From Bacteroidota bacterium (lineage in GTDB: Bacteria; Bacteroidota; Bacteroidia; J057): DNA of 12,010 bases. The notes beneath the pieces are model-generated. The model ran no database searches. It had not been told where the DNA came from and saw only the letters and a list, made by a program, of their open reading frames with translations. The DNA lies in NCBI GenBank assembly GCA_963169475.1, contig CAUJFT010000262.1, forward strand, positions 1 through 12,010. Direction: 5' to 3'. Positions 5,625 to 12,010 of this stretch are shown here, piece after piece; positions within the stretch are counted from its first letter, which is position 1, and every line of letters begins with the position of its first letter. The translations under genes and the position numbers were made by a program.

Positions 5625-5949
5625 GATTTATTGAGTTTTGGTCTTCATAGTTGAGTCGCCGCTAACTATATTATATCGTTGCCGATGAATGGAAGACAAG
5701 TCCATCATCCTGTTGATTTAACCGATTCGCCGTTTAATTCGTACACTTACAGCAACCTGACAAAGGTAGTAAAGTAATGGGATATTCCAAGTGTAAATTT
5801 TCAGAGATTTATCAAGGACTACTTTTATGCCCCCTCGGTTACTGGAAGATGGAGTGAAATACTGTGGATTAACTTTCGATTTCACAAAATTAGAAAAGCC
5901 CCGTTCCCGTTGTCTTTCGGGTAGGGAGTATGGCTTAAAGAACAATCCT

Positions 5950-5989
5950 GATTAGTTTTTAGTGATTAGTTTTTAGTGATTAGTTTTTT
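5950..5989. repeat. 14-bp tandem repeat, nearly three copies
   Basis: GATTAGTTTTTAGT begins at 5950 and again at 5964; a third copy begins at 5978 and diverges after GATTAGTTTTT. It lies in non-coding DNA between the cysteine desulfurase 3' end and the GH16 upstream region. No function is evident; copy number could vary between strains. Confidence 0.85.
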
Positions 5990-6110
5990 AAGCCCTAATT
6001 TCTATGGGAGGGGGTAAATAGTGTTCAAAGTCTAAACTACTTAATCTTATTATTTGCTATTCATTTTTAACTATTTACTGCTTATAGAAAAGGGTATAAG
6101 GTAAGGCAAA

Positions 6111-7247
6111 TCAGTGCAGAATCTCTTTTAGAGCCTGAATAGTATCCTCTATTTCTTCCAAAGTATTTTGGATACCGAAGGAGAAGCGGACAGCGTTCAT
6201 TGCATAGGCAGGGTCTGCATTCATTCCGGATAATACGTGCGAGCCAATCAGGCTACCAGAAGTACAAGCAGAACCTCCTGAAACAGAGACTCCTTTTATA
6301 TCAAGATTAAACAATAACATTTTTTCTTCTCCACCACAATCGAATCCTACGTTCAGCACTGTAGAAAGAGACTTTCCTTCTTCAGTTTCTCCGTGAAAGC
6401 AAATATTAGAAAAATTAGATAGCAAGCCTTGTTTTAACCGGTTTTTTAACGCCCATAAATGCTTTTCCTTAGCCTCAAGGTTTGCATAGCACTTTTCAAG
6501 TGCGTGAGCCATTCCTACAATTCCGGCAACATTTTCAGTGCCTGCCCTAAGGTTTCGCTCTTGACTTCCTCCGTGTATCATAGCAGGGATAGCGTATCCT
6601 TGTCGAATATACATAAACCCTACTCCCTTGGGTCCATAAAACTTATGTGCGGCTCCATTCATAAAATGAAGTTTGGTTTTTTGGAGGTCAAAAGGCTCAT
6701 GCCCAACGGTTTGAACGGTATCAGAATGAAAGAGTGCCTCGTATTGATTACACAAATCCGAAACTGCTTGAATATCCAACAAAGTTCCGGTTTCATTATT
6801 GGCGTGCATGAGTGAAACCATAGATTTAGGGTGGGCTTTTAGGGCTTCTTCAAGGGCATTTAGGCTGATATTTCCCTTTTTATCTACGGACAACATTACA
6901 CGATTGATTCCTTTTTCTTTACAAATATGCTCAATAGAATGAGTAACGGCGTGATGCTCTATCTCCGTAGAAATGATAGTACTTATAGAATAGTTAGAAA
7001 TTACCCCATGTAGGATTGTATTATCAGCTTCTGTTCCTCCGGACGTAAAAAAGATTTCTGAAGGTGCTGCGTTTAGCCGGTTAGCGATAGTTTTTCGTGC
7101 TTTTTCAATTGCCGTTTTTAATACCCTGCCATGGCTATGAGTAGAAGACGGATTTCCGTATAAATCACAAAAATAAGGCTTCATTACTTCAAAGACCTCT
7201 TCGTCCATACGGGCAGAAGCAGCGTTATCTAAATAAATTCTTTTCAT
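6111..7247 (-). CDS. Cysteine desulfurase, NifS/IscS class (PLP-dependent)
   Basis: 378 residues, the usual length for this family (about 380-400). It removes sulfur from L-cysteine as an enzyme-bound persulfide, giving alanine, and supplies sulfur for Fe-S clusters and tRNA thiolation in the cytoplasm. Visible features are YLDNAA (5-10), GNPSSTHSHG (31-40), FTSGGTEADN (67-76), the PLP-stacking His in IEHHAV (97-101), ANNETG (149-154), HSDTVQ (174-179), the Schiff-base Lys202 in AAHKFYGPKG, and the catalytic Cys328 in GGSACTSGS. That last context, with a longer mobile loop, is the group I (IscS/NifS) type rather than SufS. The start at 7247 places YLDNAA at residue 5, as expected. It lies 47 bases after glmM on the same strand, so the two are probably co-transcribed. 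No IscU, SufE or tRNA-modifying gene is adjacent, so IscS versus specialised NifS-like use is open. Confidence 0.95.
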   Translation of the reverse strand: MKRIYLDNAASARMDEEVFEVMKPYFCDLYGNPSSTHSHGRVLKTAIEKARKTIANRLNAAPSEIFFTSGGTEADNTILHGVISNYSISTIISTEIEHHAVTHSIEHICKEKGINRVMLSVDKKGNISLNALEEALKAHPKSMVSLMHANNETGTLLDIQAVSDLCNQYEALFHSDTVQTVGHEPFDLQKTKLHFMNGAAHKFYGPKGVGFMYIRQGYAIPAMIHGGSQERNLRAGTENVAGIVGMAHALEKCYANLEAKEKHLWALKNRLKQGLLSNFSNICFHGETEEGKSLSTVLNVGFDCGGEEKMLLFNLDIKGVSVSGGSACTSGSLIGSHVLSGMNADPAYAMNAVRFSFGIQNTLEEIEDTIQALKEILH

Positions 7248-7294
7248 ATAAACTTGTTTATTAGGGAAAAATAAGGCATTAAAACTAAGGAATA

Positions 7295-8677
7295 TTAATG
7301 AATAATGGCTTCAATCTGAGTTTTTACCTCATCAGCAAGGCGGTCGGCTTCTTGTTGGGATTTGGCTTCTGTGTAGATTCGCATAATAGGCTCCGTATTG
7401 GAAGTTCGGAGATGTACCCACGATTCGGGAAAATCCACTTTCAAACCGTCCACATCATTTATTTTTTCATTTTTGTAAAGTTCCGAGAATGCCCGAAAGA
7501 CCGCATTCACATCTGTTTCCTCTGTCATCTCTATCTTTTGTTTTGCCATGAAATAATTAGGATATTCTGCCCTAAGTCCAGAACAAGTAGTTTTTCGTTT
7601 TGCCAGATGAGATAAAAATAAAGCGATTCCTACTAATGCGTCTCTCCCGTAATGAAGCTCCGGAAGGATTACGCCTCCGTTTCCTTCCCCTCCGATTAGG
7701 GCATCATGTCGTTTCATAATCTCAATGACATTTACCTCTCCCACGGCAGAAGCGTAGTAACGGCAACCATGCCTTTCTGCAACATCTTTTAGGGCGCGGC
7801 TCGAAGAAAGATTAGAAACTACCGGCGATTTTTGGTGTTCAAGGATATAGTCCGCAATGGTAACAAGGGTATATTCTTCTCCTATCATTTGTCCATTTTC
7901 ATCGATGATAACAAGTCTATCCACATCAGGGTCCACTACGATTCCCAAATCCGCCTTACACGCAACCACCGCTTCACAAATATCTCCAAGGTTTTGTTTC
8001 AGAGGCTCCGGATTATGCGCAAACCAACCCGTTGGCTCACAATGAATCGGGATAATTTCCTTCACCCCCAATTGCGCTAACAACATCGGAACAAACACTC
8101 CACCACTACTATTGATACCATCTACTACCACCTTAAAATTAGCCTTACCAATTGCGTAGGTATCAGTATATTTTAAATCCATGATTTTTTGGAAATGCAC
8201 CTGAATGAAGTCCTCCAAAGGCGTAATCTTTCCAAGTAAATTAATCTCTGAAAATCGGTAGTTTTGTTTTTGAGCAATTTCTAAAATCTCACTTCCATCT
8301 TTTTTGGTTACAAATTCGCCCCTATAATTCAGTAGTTTTAGGGCATTCCACTCCACAGGATTATGAGATGCGGTAAGGATAATCCCTCCTGCCGCTTTTA
8401 GTTCAGGAACTGCGATTTCTACAGTAGGCGTAGTAGATAGCCCCAAGTCTATCACTTCAAAACCCATCGCTACAAGAGTAGCCGTAACAAGTGGATAAAC
8501 AAAATCTCCCGAAGGGCGGGCATCCTTTCCAATCACAATTTTTACAGAACTTTGGCGCGTTTTGAGCCAATATCCGTATGCTGATGTAAACTTTACAATG
8601 TCAATAGGGGTAAGGTTCTTACCAGATACTCCACCTATTGTGCCTCTTATTCCGGAAATAGACGCGATTAATGTCAT
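7295..8677 (-). CDS. glmM: Phosphoglucosamine mutase (alpha-D-phosphohexomutase family)
   Basis: 460 residues, full length. It interconverts glucosamine-6-phosphate and glucosamine-1-phosphate on the cytosolic route to UDP-GlcNAc for peptidoglycan and lipopolysaccharide. All four loops of the family are present: the phosphoserine loop LTASHNP with Ser104, the Mg-binding DPDVDRL (Asp249, 251, 253), the sugar-binding GEGNGGV (330-336), and the phosphate-binding RTSNTEP (424-430). SGIRGTIGG at residues 8-16 is the expected N-terminal loop. The GEGNGG sugar loop is the form found in archaeal and Bacteroidota enzymes annotated GlmM, rather than the GEQSGH of proteobacterial GlmM. Substrate specificity is therefore inferred; phosphomannomutase or phosphoglucomutase activity is possible. 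The ATG at 8677 sits about 40 bases downstream of a TATATTTG promoter element. It is followed by cysteine desulfurase. Confidence 0.92.
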   Translation of the reverse strand: MTLIASISGIRGTIGGVSGKNLTPIDIVKFTSAYGYWLKTRQSSVKIVIGKDARPSGDFVYPLVTATLVAMGFEVIDLGLSTTPTVEIAVPELKAAGGIILTASHNPVEWNALKLLNYRGEFVTKKDGSEILEIAQKQNYRFSEINLLGKITPLEDFIQVHFQKIMDLKYTDTYAIGKANFKVVVDGINSSGGVFVPMLLAQLGVKEIIPIHCEPTGWFAHNPEPLKQNLGDICEAVVACKADLGIVVDPDVDRLVIIDENGQMIGEEYTLVTIADYILEHQKSPVVSNLSSSRALKDVAERHGCRYYASAVGEVNVIEIMKRHDALIGGEGNGGVILPELHYGRDALVGIALFLSHLAKRKTTCSGLRAEYPNYFMAKQKIEMTEETDVNAVFRAFSELYKNEKINDVDGLKVDFPESWVHLRTSNTEPIMRIYTEAKSQQEADRLADEVKTQIEAIIH

Positions 8678-8706
8678 AATCTATAAAGAAAAAATAGTCT
8701 CTGTAA

Positions 8707-8736
8707 AAAATTGTTGCAAATATAGGTAACAATTTT
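8707..8736. repeat. Dyad AAAATTGTT ... AACAATTTT over the glmM promoter
   Basis: Perfect 9-bp inverted repeats at 8707-8715 and 8728-8736 flank a 12-base centre that contains the -7 element. This is the size and position of an operator able to occlude RNA polymerase. The arms are AT-rich, so chance is not excluded. Confidence 0.45.
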
Positions 8737-8747
8737 CAGCTTTTAAA
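8717..8747 (-). promoter_or_regulatory. Bacteroidota-type promoter of glmM
   Basis: On the minus strand TATATTTG (8724-8717) is a perfect TAnnTTTG -7 element. TTTA (8747-8744) lies 19 bases upstream as an imperfect TTTG-type -33 element. Transcription would start a few bases downstream, giving a leader of roughly 30 bases before the ATG at 8677. Confidence 0.55.
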
Positions 8748-8845
8748 GCCGTCAAAATATTTTCCGCCATAAAACAAAGTCTATACACCTCAAAGGGTGT
8801 GTTTAATTGCCGCTCTACCCCCAATGAAAACACTTGTATCAGCTA

Positions 8846-8919
8846 AAAAAACACTACTTATTCGGTAATTATTAATTTTTTGCATCATACAAGCACGAAA
8901 ATACAAAAAAGTGTTTTTT
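8846..8919. repeat. Dyad AAAAAACACT ... AGTGTTTTTT upstream of the OsmC-like gene
   Basis: Perfect 10-bp inverted repeats at 8846-8855 and 8910-8919, 54 bases apart, in the 273-base divergent region between glmM and the OsmC-like gene. The near arm also forms a local palindrome (A6-GTG-T6) ending 31 bases before the ATG at 8951. It may hold binding sites for a regulator of the peroxide-response gene. The composition is highly AT-rich, so this is tentative. A small hairpin (ACACC/GGTGT, 8785-8800) lies in the same region. Confidence 0.35.
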
Positions 8920-8950
8920 CTTTGCATTATCATCGATTAATCAAAAAAAT

Positions 8951-9364
8951 ATGAATACCGCTGAAATTCGCTACATAGGCAACCTTCGTACAGAGTCGGT
9001 ACATGTCCGCTCTGGAAACACAATCGTTACAGATGCTCCTGTGGATAATAATGGAAAAGGAGAGGCCTTTTCGCCCACCGACCTTGTAGCCTCTGCCTTA
9101 GTGAGTTGTATGATTACCATCATGGGGATAGCCGCCCAAAATAGAGGCTGGAGCTTAGAGGGACTTGAGGGTAAAGTAAAAAAAATCATGGGAGATAATC
9201 CCCGGAAGATTGCCCGTCTCGAAGTAGAAATACAGTTTGGAAACTATGTATATGACAAAAAGCAAAGGCAAATTCTTGAGCATGCTGCAAGTACATGTCC
9301 GGTAGCCATGAGCCTGCATCCCGATTTGGAAATTCTGCTTACTTTTCAGTATCCTCAAATCTAA
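8951..9364 (+). CDS. OsmC/Ohr-family protein (probable thiol peroxidase)
   Basis: 137 residues, typical of OsmC-like proteins. Family members reduce organic hydroperoxides with a pair of Cys residues in a homodimer whose active sites lie at the dimer interface. Both Cys are present: Cys53 in ASALVSCMITIMGI at the start of the long central helix, and Cys116 in STCPVAMSLHPDL. The preceding FSPTDLVASAL (40-50) is the family signature. The N-terminal segment up to TDAPVDNNGKGEAF matches the YhfA-like or general OsmC subgroup more than Ohr; physiological substrate and role are unknown. The ATG at 8951 follows an A-rich stretch with no Shine-Dalgarno. Its TAA (9362-9364) overlaps the stop of the convergent lipoprotein gene, leaving no room for separate terminators. 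Confidence 0.92.
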   Translation: MNTAEIRYIGNLRTESVHVRSGNTIVTDAPVDNNGKGEAFSPTDLVASALVSCMITIMGIAAQNRGWSLEGLEGKVKKIMGDNPRKIARLEVEIQFGNYVYDKKQRQILEHAASTCPVAMSLHPDLEILLTFQYPQI

Positions 9365-9924
9365 GGAATTTCGATAAAATACAAAAAAATTTGGCGAGTT
9401 TCCAGCCGTAGCCGGAGATGTATTTCCGTTCTATAAGCTTGGCTTTCCCAAAGAAAATCTCCATAATTACCAGTAGGGAATCCGTATTTTTGGACAAATT
9501 TATGATGGATTTCTTCATATAAATGAGCGGTTTCTACCTCATTTTCCCAATTAATCTCTATAGTTATGGCAGTAACCTGATTACTTTCTCTTCCGGAGCG
9601 GAGATTATCAATGTAATAACTTGCCCATACAATCCCCGCTTGCTGGGGGTATTTGTACTTCAACCCGAGTAGGTCTTCATAAAGCGGCTTTTCGTTTGGG
9701 TTATTTTTTTTTACCACCGCTATTTTATCTCCGATATTTACCCCCCTGAAAGAGCTTTCTTCGTTTTCAAAAATAGAGAGGTATTGTTTTCTTTCCGAAG
9801 AGGCTGTAGAAGCACACCCTCCGAGTCCAATAATAATACCAATGAGCAAGCCGCCTACGAAACCTGACCAAAGCAAGGGTTTACTCTGCTTCTCTTTTTT
9901 TTTAAGGGTAGAAGAAAAGCTCAC
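9361..9924 (-). CDS. Putative membrane-anchored lipoprotein, unknown family
   Basis: 187 residues from the GTG at 9924. That start gives a 4-base GTGA overlap with the preceding epimerase stop (9923-9921), suggesting translational coupling. The ATG at 9948 (195 residues, 28-base overlap) is the main alternative; a TTG at 9993 would overlap by 73 and is unlikely. The N-terminus is basic (TLKKKEKQSK), followed by a hydrophobic stretch (LLWSGFVGGLLIGIIIGLGG) ending in Cys37. LGGC resembles a lipobox, though the leader is long, so it may instead stay as a single transmembrane anchor. The rest is soluble, with RGVNIGDKIAVVKKNN and a C-terminal part (HLYEEIHHKFVQKYGFPTG, then LRLRLETRQIFLYF) of mixed alpha/beta character. 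I recognise no catalytic motif or family. It ends in a TAG that overlaps the convergent OsmC-like stop by four bases (9361-9364). Confidence 0.75.
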   Translation of the reverse strand: MSFSSTLKKKEKQSKPLLWSGFVGGLLIGIIIGLGGCASTASSERKQYLSIFENEESSFRGVNIGDKIAVVKKNNPNEKPLYEDLLGLKYKYPQQAGIVWASYYIDNLRSGRESNQVTAITIEINWENEVETAHLYEEIHHKFVQKYGFPTGNYGDFLWESQAYRTEIHLRLRLETRQIFLYFIEIP

Positions 9925-10334
9925 ATATCCGAGGGTTTTTCCATACATAACTCTACCAATACTCCATTTGTATCTTTGGGGTGAAGAAAGCAAACCAGCT
10001 TATTATCTGCCCCGTTTTTTGGGGTTGTGTTCAGCAATCGAAAACCTTCGGCTTCCATACGCTTCATCTCTGCATGAATATCTGTTACCTCAAATGCTAA
10101 GTGATGTATTCCTTCCCCCTTCTTTTCTATAAATTTTGCTATTACAGAATCAGGACTTGTTGCTTCAAGTAATTCTATTTTCGTCTCTCCTACCATAAAA
10201 AACAAGGTGTTTACTCGTTCACCTGCTACTGCTTCTTGCTTATAGGGTAAAACGCCTAGCAATTTTGAAAACAAAGAACCTGATTCTTCAAGGTTATTTA
10301 CGGCAATGCCGATATGCTCTATTTTATGGGTCAT
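9921..10334 (-). CDS. mce: Methylmalonyl-CoA epimerase
   Basis: 137 residues, a vicinal-oxygen-chelate (glyoxalase-fold) protein with two beta-alpha-beta-beta-beta modules. It interconverts (2S)- and (2R)-methylmalonyl-CoA between propionyl-CoA carboxylase and methylmalonyl-CoA mutase, in propionate or odd-chain and branched-chain catabolism or in succinate-to-propionate flow. Visible are the N-terminal IEHIGIAVNNLEES with metal ligand His7, KIELLEATSPDS with Glu54 as a second ligand, the GEGIHHLAFEV signature (74-83) with His77/78, and ELC with Glu128 as the last ligand. The length is standard. The ATG at 10334 is the only reasonable start. It lies 3' of the rlpA terminator, so it has its own promoter; TAATTTTA about 25-35 bases upstream is a weak candidate. 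It overlaps the lipoprotein gene at its 3' end. The mutase and carboxylase are not in the window. Confidence 0.95.
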   Translation of the reverse strand: MTHKIEHIGIAVNNLEESGSLFSKLLGVLPYKQEAVAGERVNTLFFMVGETKIELLEATSPDSVIAKFIEKKGEGIHHLAFEVTDIHAEMKRMEAEGFRLLNTTPKNGADNKLVCFLHPKDTNGVLVELCMEKPSDM

Positions 10335-10419
10335 CTCAAATAAATTTAGGCTTTTAAAATGTAAAATTACACATTTTTCTGCAATTTTTTCAAGTTATAA
10401 AAAAATCTAAAATAGCCAC

Positions 10420-10453
10420 AAAAACAGAAACCGGTCACTCACTCAGCGACCGG
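10420..10453 (-). terminator. Intrinsic terminator of rlpA
   Basis: On the minus strand a CCGGTC/GACCGG stem (10453-10448 and 10436-10431) with an 11-base loop is followed by a T-rich tract (TTTCTGTTTTT). It lies 36 bases after the rlpA stop at 10489, separating rlpA from the epimerase gene. Confidence 0.72.
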
Positions 10454-10488
10454 AACCTGCATTATGAAACGAAAAATCTGTTTGGTTT

Positions 10489-11298
10489 TTATTTTAAATT
10501 AGCAACACTAAGTACTACTCCATCTATGTTTTGAGTGGCCAACTCCGCCCTTGCCTTTTCGGCTTGCCCCTTATCTTCAAAGGGACCTATTATCAAGCGG
10601 TAAATAGGTTTTTCGCCCGAAAAGCCAGAATGTATCATCGTATTAGTAATTCCTTTTTTGTGGAGTTCATGGGTATAATGAAACATAGACCGATAATCAG
10701 AATACGCACCTATCTGAATACCAAACCCTGTTGGAGTTGTTCCGGTAGGGCTGATTTTATAAAGCCCCGTGCCGACAATTTCTGTCCCTACAGAGGGCGT
10801 TTCGGTTTTGGGCTTGACCGGAATAACCGGCTTTTTAATTTCTCCTTTTTCATTAAGAACCTCCACCTTTACTTCTACTACTCCACTCTTTACAAGGTTA
10901 ATTTTTTCAGCAGCAGCACGCGACAAATCAATCACACGCCCGGGCTTGAAAGGACCCCTATCATTAATTTTTACTATCACCGAAAGATTATTGCTTAGAT
11001 TTGTTACCCTAACCATTGTCCCAAATGCGAGAGAATTGTGGGCTGCCGTCATCAAAGCATTATCAAAGACTTCTCCGCTGGAAGTTTGATTTCCCTGAAA
11101 TTTATCTGCATAATAGGACGCAAAACCTCTTTGGGTAGTGATTTCGGTTGCTCGCGCAATCAAAACCTCCTCCTTACTAGAACGGCTTTCTGTTTCAGGA
11201 AGATTTACTTCTACCTCATCATTACCTTGGGCTACCAAAGTAGCAGCCGAAAAACAAAAGAAAATAAGTAGGTTTGTAATTTTTTTTAAAGTGTTCAT
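10489..11298 (-). CDS. rlpA: RlpA-family septal ring lytic transglycosylase with SPOR domain
   Basis: 269 residues from the ATG at 11298; the frame could extend two codons to a TTG at 11304, but ATG is preferred. RlpA cleaves peptidoglycan, favouring denuded strands, at the division septum. The signal peptide (MNTLKKITNLLIFFCFSAAT, cut after AQ24) lacks a lipobox, so the protein should be periplasmic rather than lipid-anchored as in gamma-proteobacteria. The double-psi beta-barrel domain spans about residues 57-135: RGFASYYADKFQGNQTSSGE, then AAHNSLAFGT with His87 and INDRGPF with Asp113, which match the catalytic His and Asp described for Pseudomonas RlpA. A Pro- and Lys-rich linker (150-190) leads to a C-terminal SPOR domain (192-268, FGIQIGAYSD to YRLIIGPF), which binds denuded glycans. 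It appears to be a single-gene transcript with its own terminator. Confidence 0.94.
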   Translation of the reverse strand: MNTLKKITNLLIFFCFSAATLVAQGNDEVEVNLPETESRSSKEEVLIARATEITTQRGFASYYADKFQGNQTSSGEVFDNALMTAAHNSLAFGTMVRVTNLSNNLSVIVKINDRGPFKPGRVIDLSRAAAEKINLVKSGVVEVKVEVLNEKGEIKKPVIPVKPKTETPSVGTEIVGTGLYKISPTGTTPTGFGIQIGAYSDYRSMFHYTHELHKKGITNTMIHSGFSGEKPIYRLIIGPFEDKGQAEKARAELATQNIDGVVLSVANLK

Positions 11299-11409
11299 AA
11301 GCAAACTTAATTAAAGGTTCTCAGGGAATAATTAAAATAGTTTTTTAAAAACGGTTTCTTAGAATAGTACGAAAAACCTCCTTTCTATTAATAGTAATTT
11401 TATATCTAT

Positions 11410-11445
11410 AAAAAAAGCAACCTTATCGTTATGATAAAGTTGCTT
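11410..11445 (-). terminator. Intrinsic terminator downstream of isocitrate dehydrogenase gene
   Basis: On the minus strand AAGCAACTTTATC (11445-11433) pairs with GATAAGGTTGCTT (11427-11415) with one G-U pair and a 5-base loop, followed by a run of seven T (11416-11410 overlapping the stem base). The gap from the gene stop at 11598 is about 150 bases of AT-rich DNA in which I see no other feature. The plus-strand version has a C-A mismatch, which supports leftward use. Together with the rlpA upstream region this fills 11299-11597. Confidence 0.7.
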
Positions 11446-11597
11446 CAAATAGTGCGCCAATTTTTTGAAAAATAATATTTTTTGTACTTTTTTTAAAAAA
11501 AAATATAGTTTATTAAAAATAAATACATATTAGTATGTATTTTACCTTTATAAATATACTTAGGCAAGCTATTTTCTATCCATTTAACTGCTTGTTT

Positions 11598-12010
11598 TTA
11601 GGTAGAGAAAGAGGTTTTGTCATTAAATTTATACAAATTTTCTGTTTTTATCACATCTAACCCGTTAGCCTCAAAGGCTTGTAACAAGGAAATGACTTCC
11701 TTATTAGAGATTTGTTTTTCATTTTGGGAAAGAAAGCGACACCTCCAATGGTCTGTACAATAGGTCTCTGGATTCCCGTCAGGATATGTTTTTGTACCCC
11801 GATTAGTGATGACTTCTAAGCTAAGATTTTCTGTACAGATGTTGGCAACTTGGGAACCGAGTTCGTTTGCATTTCCTTTATTCCAATCCAGAAAAATATC
11901 TGTACCAATAAGGGTTTTAGAAGCTTGGATTGTGGGCGAAAGCGTAATATTAAGCCCTTTTTGATTAGCCGGATAAGATACAGGTTTAAGGAGAGAGGGC
12001 TTTTGCCCTA
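11598..12010 (-). CDS. icd: Isocitrate dehydrogenase, C-terminal part (5' end outside window)
   Basis: The minus-strand frame is open from the right edge to the TAA at 11600-11598: 136 complete codons, with no start inside the window. The sequence includes ASKTLIGTDIFLDWNKGNAN, LEVITNRGTKTYPDGNPETY, CTDHWRCRF and DVIKTENLYKFNDK. From memory this matches the extra C-terminal domain of the long-form NADP-dependent isocitrate dehydrogenases (about 480-500 residues) found in Thermus and Bacteroidota, which oxidatively decarboxylate isocitrate to 2-oxoglutarate in the TCA cycle. That domain follows the Rossmann-like catalytic core, so no active-site residue is visible and the cofactor cannot be read. 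The stop is followed by an intrinsic terminator 150 bases away. The assignment rests on motif recognition of this C-terminal domain alone. Confidence 0.82.
   Translation of the reverse strand, partial: GQKPSLLKPVSYPANQKGLNITLSPTIQASKTLIGTDIFLDWNKGNANELGSQVANICTENLSLEVITNRGTKTYPDGNPETYCTDHWRCRFLSQNEKQISNKEVISLLQAFEANGLDVIKTENLYKFNDKTSFST

Larger units (their letters stand above)
5514..6110. other. Gene-free stretch upstream of GH16
   Basis: No convincing gene. A 75-codon open frame on the minus strand (5945-5718) includes PYSLPERQRERG-like low-specificity sequence, has no recognisable domain, and looks like translated intergenic DNA. The stretch holds the candidate GH16 promoter and its flanking dyad (5567-5624), the third ATCGTTGCC copy (5675-5683), a short inverted repeat around a CCCG...CGGG core near 5904-5921, and a 14-bp tandem repeat (5950-5989). 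Much of it may be old repeat-derived sequence. Confidence 0.6.

Noticed and set aside
5718..5945. 75-codon open frame on the minus strand with PYSLPERQRERG-like sequence
   Set aside because: No domain, atypical composition, no promoter or operon context. It looks like translation of repetitive intergenic DNA.
5950..5989. 14-bp tandem repeat considered as a CRISPR or iteron array
   Set aside because: The repeats are contiguous without spacers, only about three copies, AT-rich, and no cas or replication initiator gene is nearby.
7832..8080. Overlapping antisense open frames within glmM
   Set aside because: Mirror frames of a well-defined enzyme with all motifs in place on the other strand.

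Overview
The window looks like chromosomal DNA from an AT-rich member of the Bacteroidota. Four things point there: a large secreted glycoside hydrolase ending in a type IX secretion (T9SS) sorting domain; gene starts without Shine-Dalgarno sequences; at least one promoter of the Bacteroidota TAnnTTTG class; and housekeeping genes (glmM with a GEGNGG loop, methylmalonyl-CoA epimerase, a long-form isocitrate dehydrogenase) typical of that phylum. A finer placement is not possible from the sequence alone.

Left block (1-1094, plus strand): the C-terminal two thirds of a ParA-type ATPase, followed by a 144-residue protein with a predicted C-terminal ribbon-helix-helix domain and a duplicated N-terminal motif. 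There is no ParB. This looks like a two-gene DNA-positioning or partition module with an unusual partner. Next comes a graveyard of insertion sequences (about 1110-1840): the tail of an IS630-type transposase abutting an internally deleted, frameshifted IS1-family element that still has both 18-bp terminal inverted repeats.

Middle block (1973-5513, minus strand): a secreted GH16 beta-glucanase-like enzyme with a T9SS C-terminal domain, followed by a small secreted protein of unknown function. The last ~30 codons of the sorting domain plus the small gene have been tandemly duplicated. The distal copy is broken: stop codon in the sorting-domain remnant, and two frameshifts in the small gene. 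The GH16 gene carries a C10 tract in codons 8-11, just upstream of its signal-peptide core, a candidate phase-variation switch. A 48-bp near-perfect hairpin separates the two duplicated units.

Right block (6111-12010): ordinary metabolism and envelope genes. A probable glmM-cysteine desulfurase transcription unit runs leftward from a good promoter. An OsmC-like peroxidase-family gene runs rightward and overlaps by its stop codon a convergent lipoprotein gene, which in turn overlaps methylmalonyl-CoA epimerase. Then follow rlpA (septal-ring lytic transglycosylase with SPOR domain) with its terminator, and the C-terminal 136 codons of an isocitrate dehydrogenase cut by the right edge, also with a terminator.

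The most interesting points are the ParA/ribbon-helix-helix pair, the poly-C tract in the T9SS enzyme, and the mosaic tandem duplication behind it. Two frameshifts fall in A8 runs, so homopolymer sequencing error must be excluded before reading much into them.
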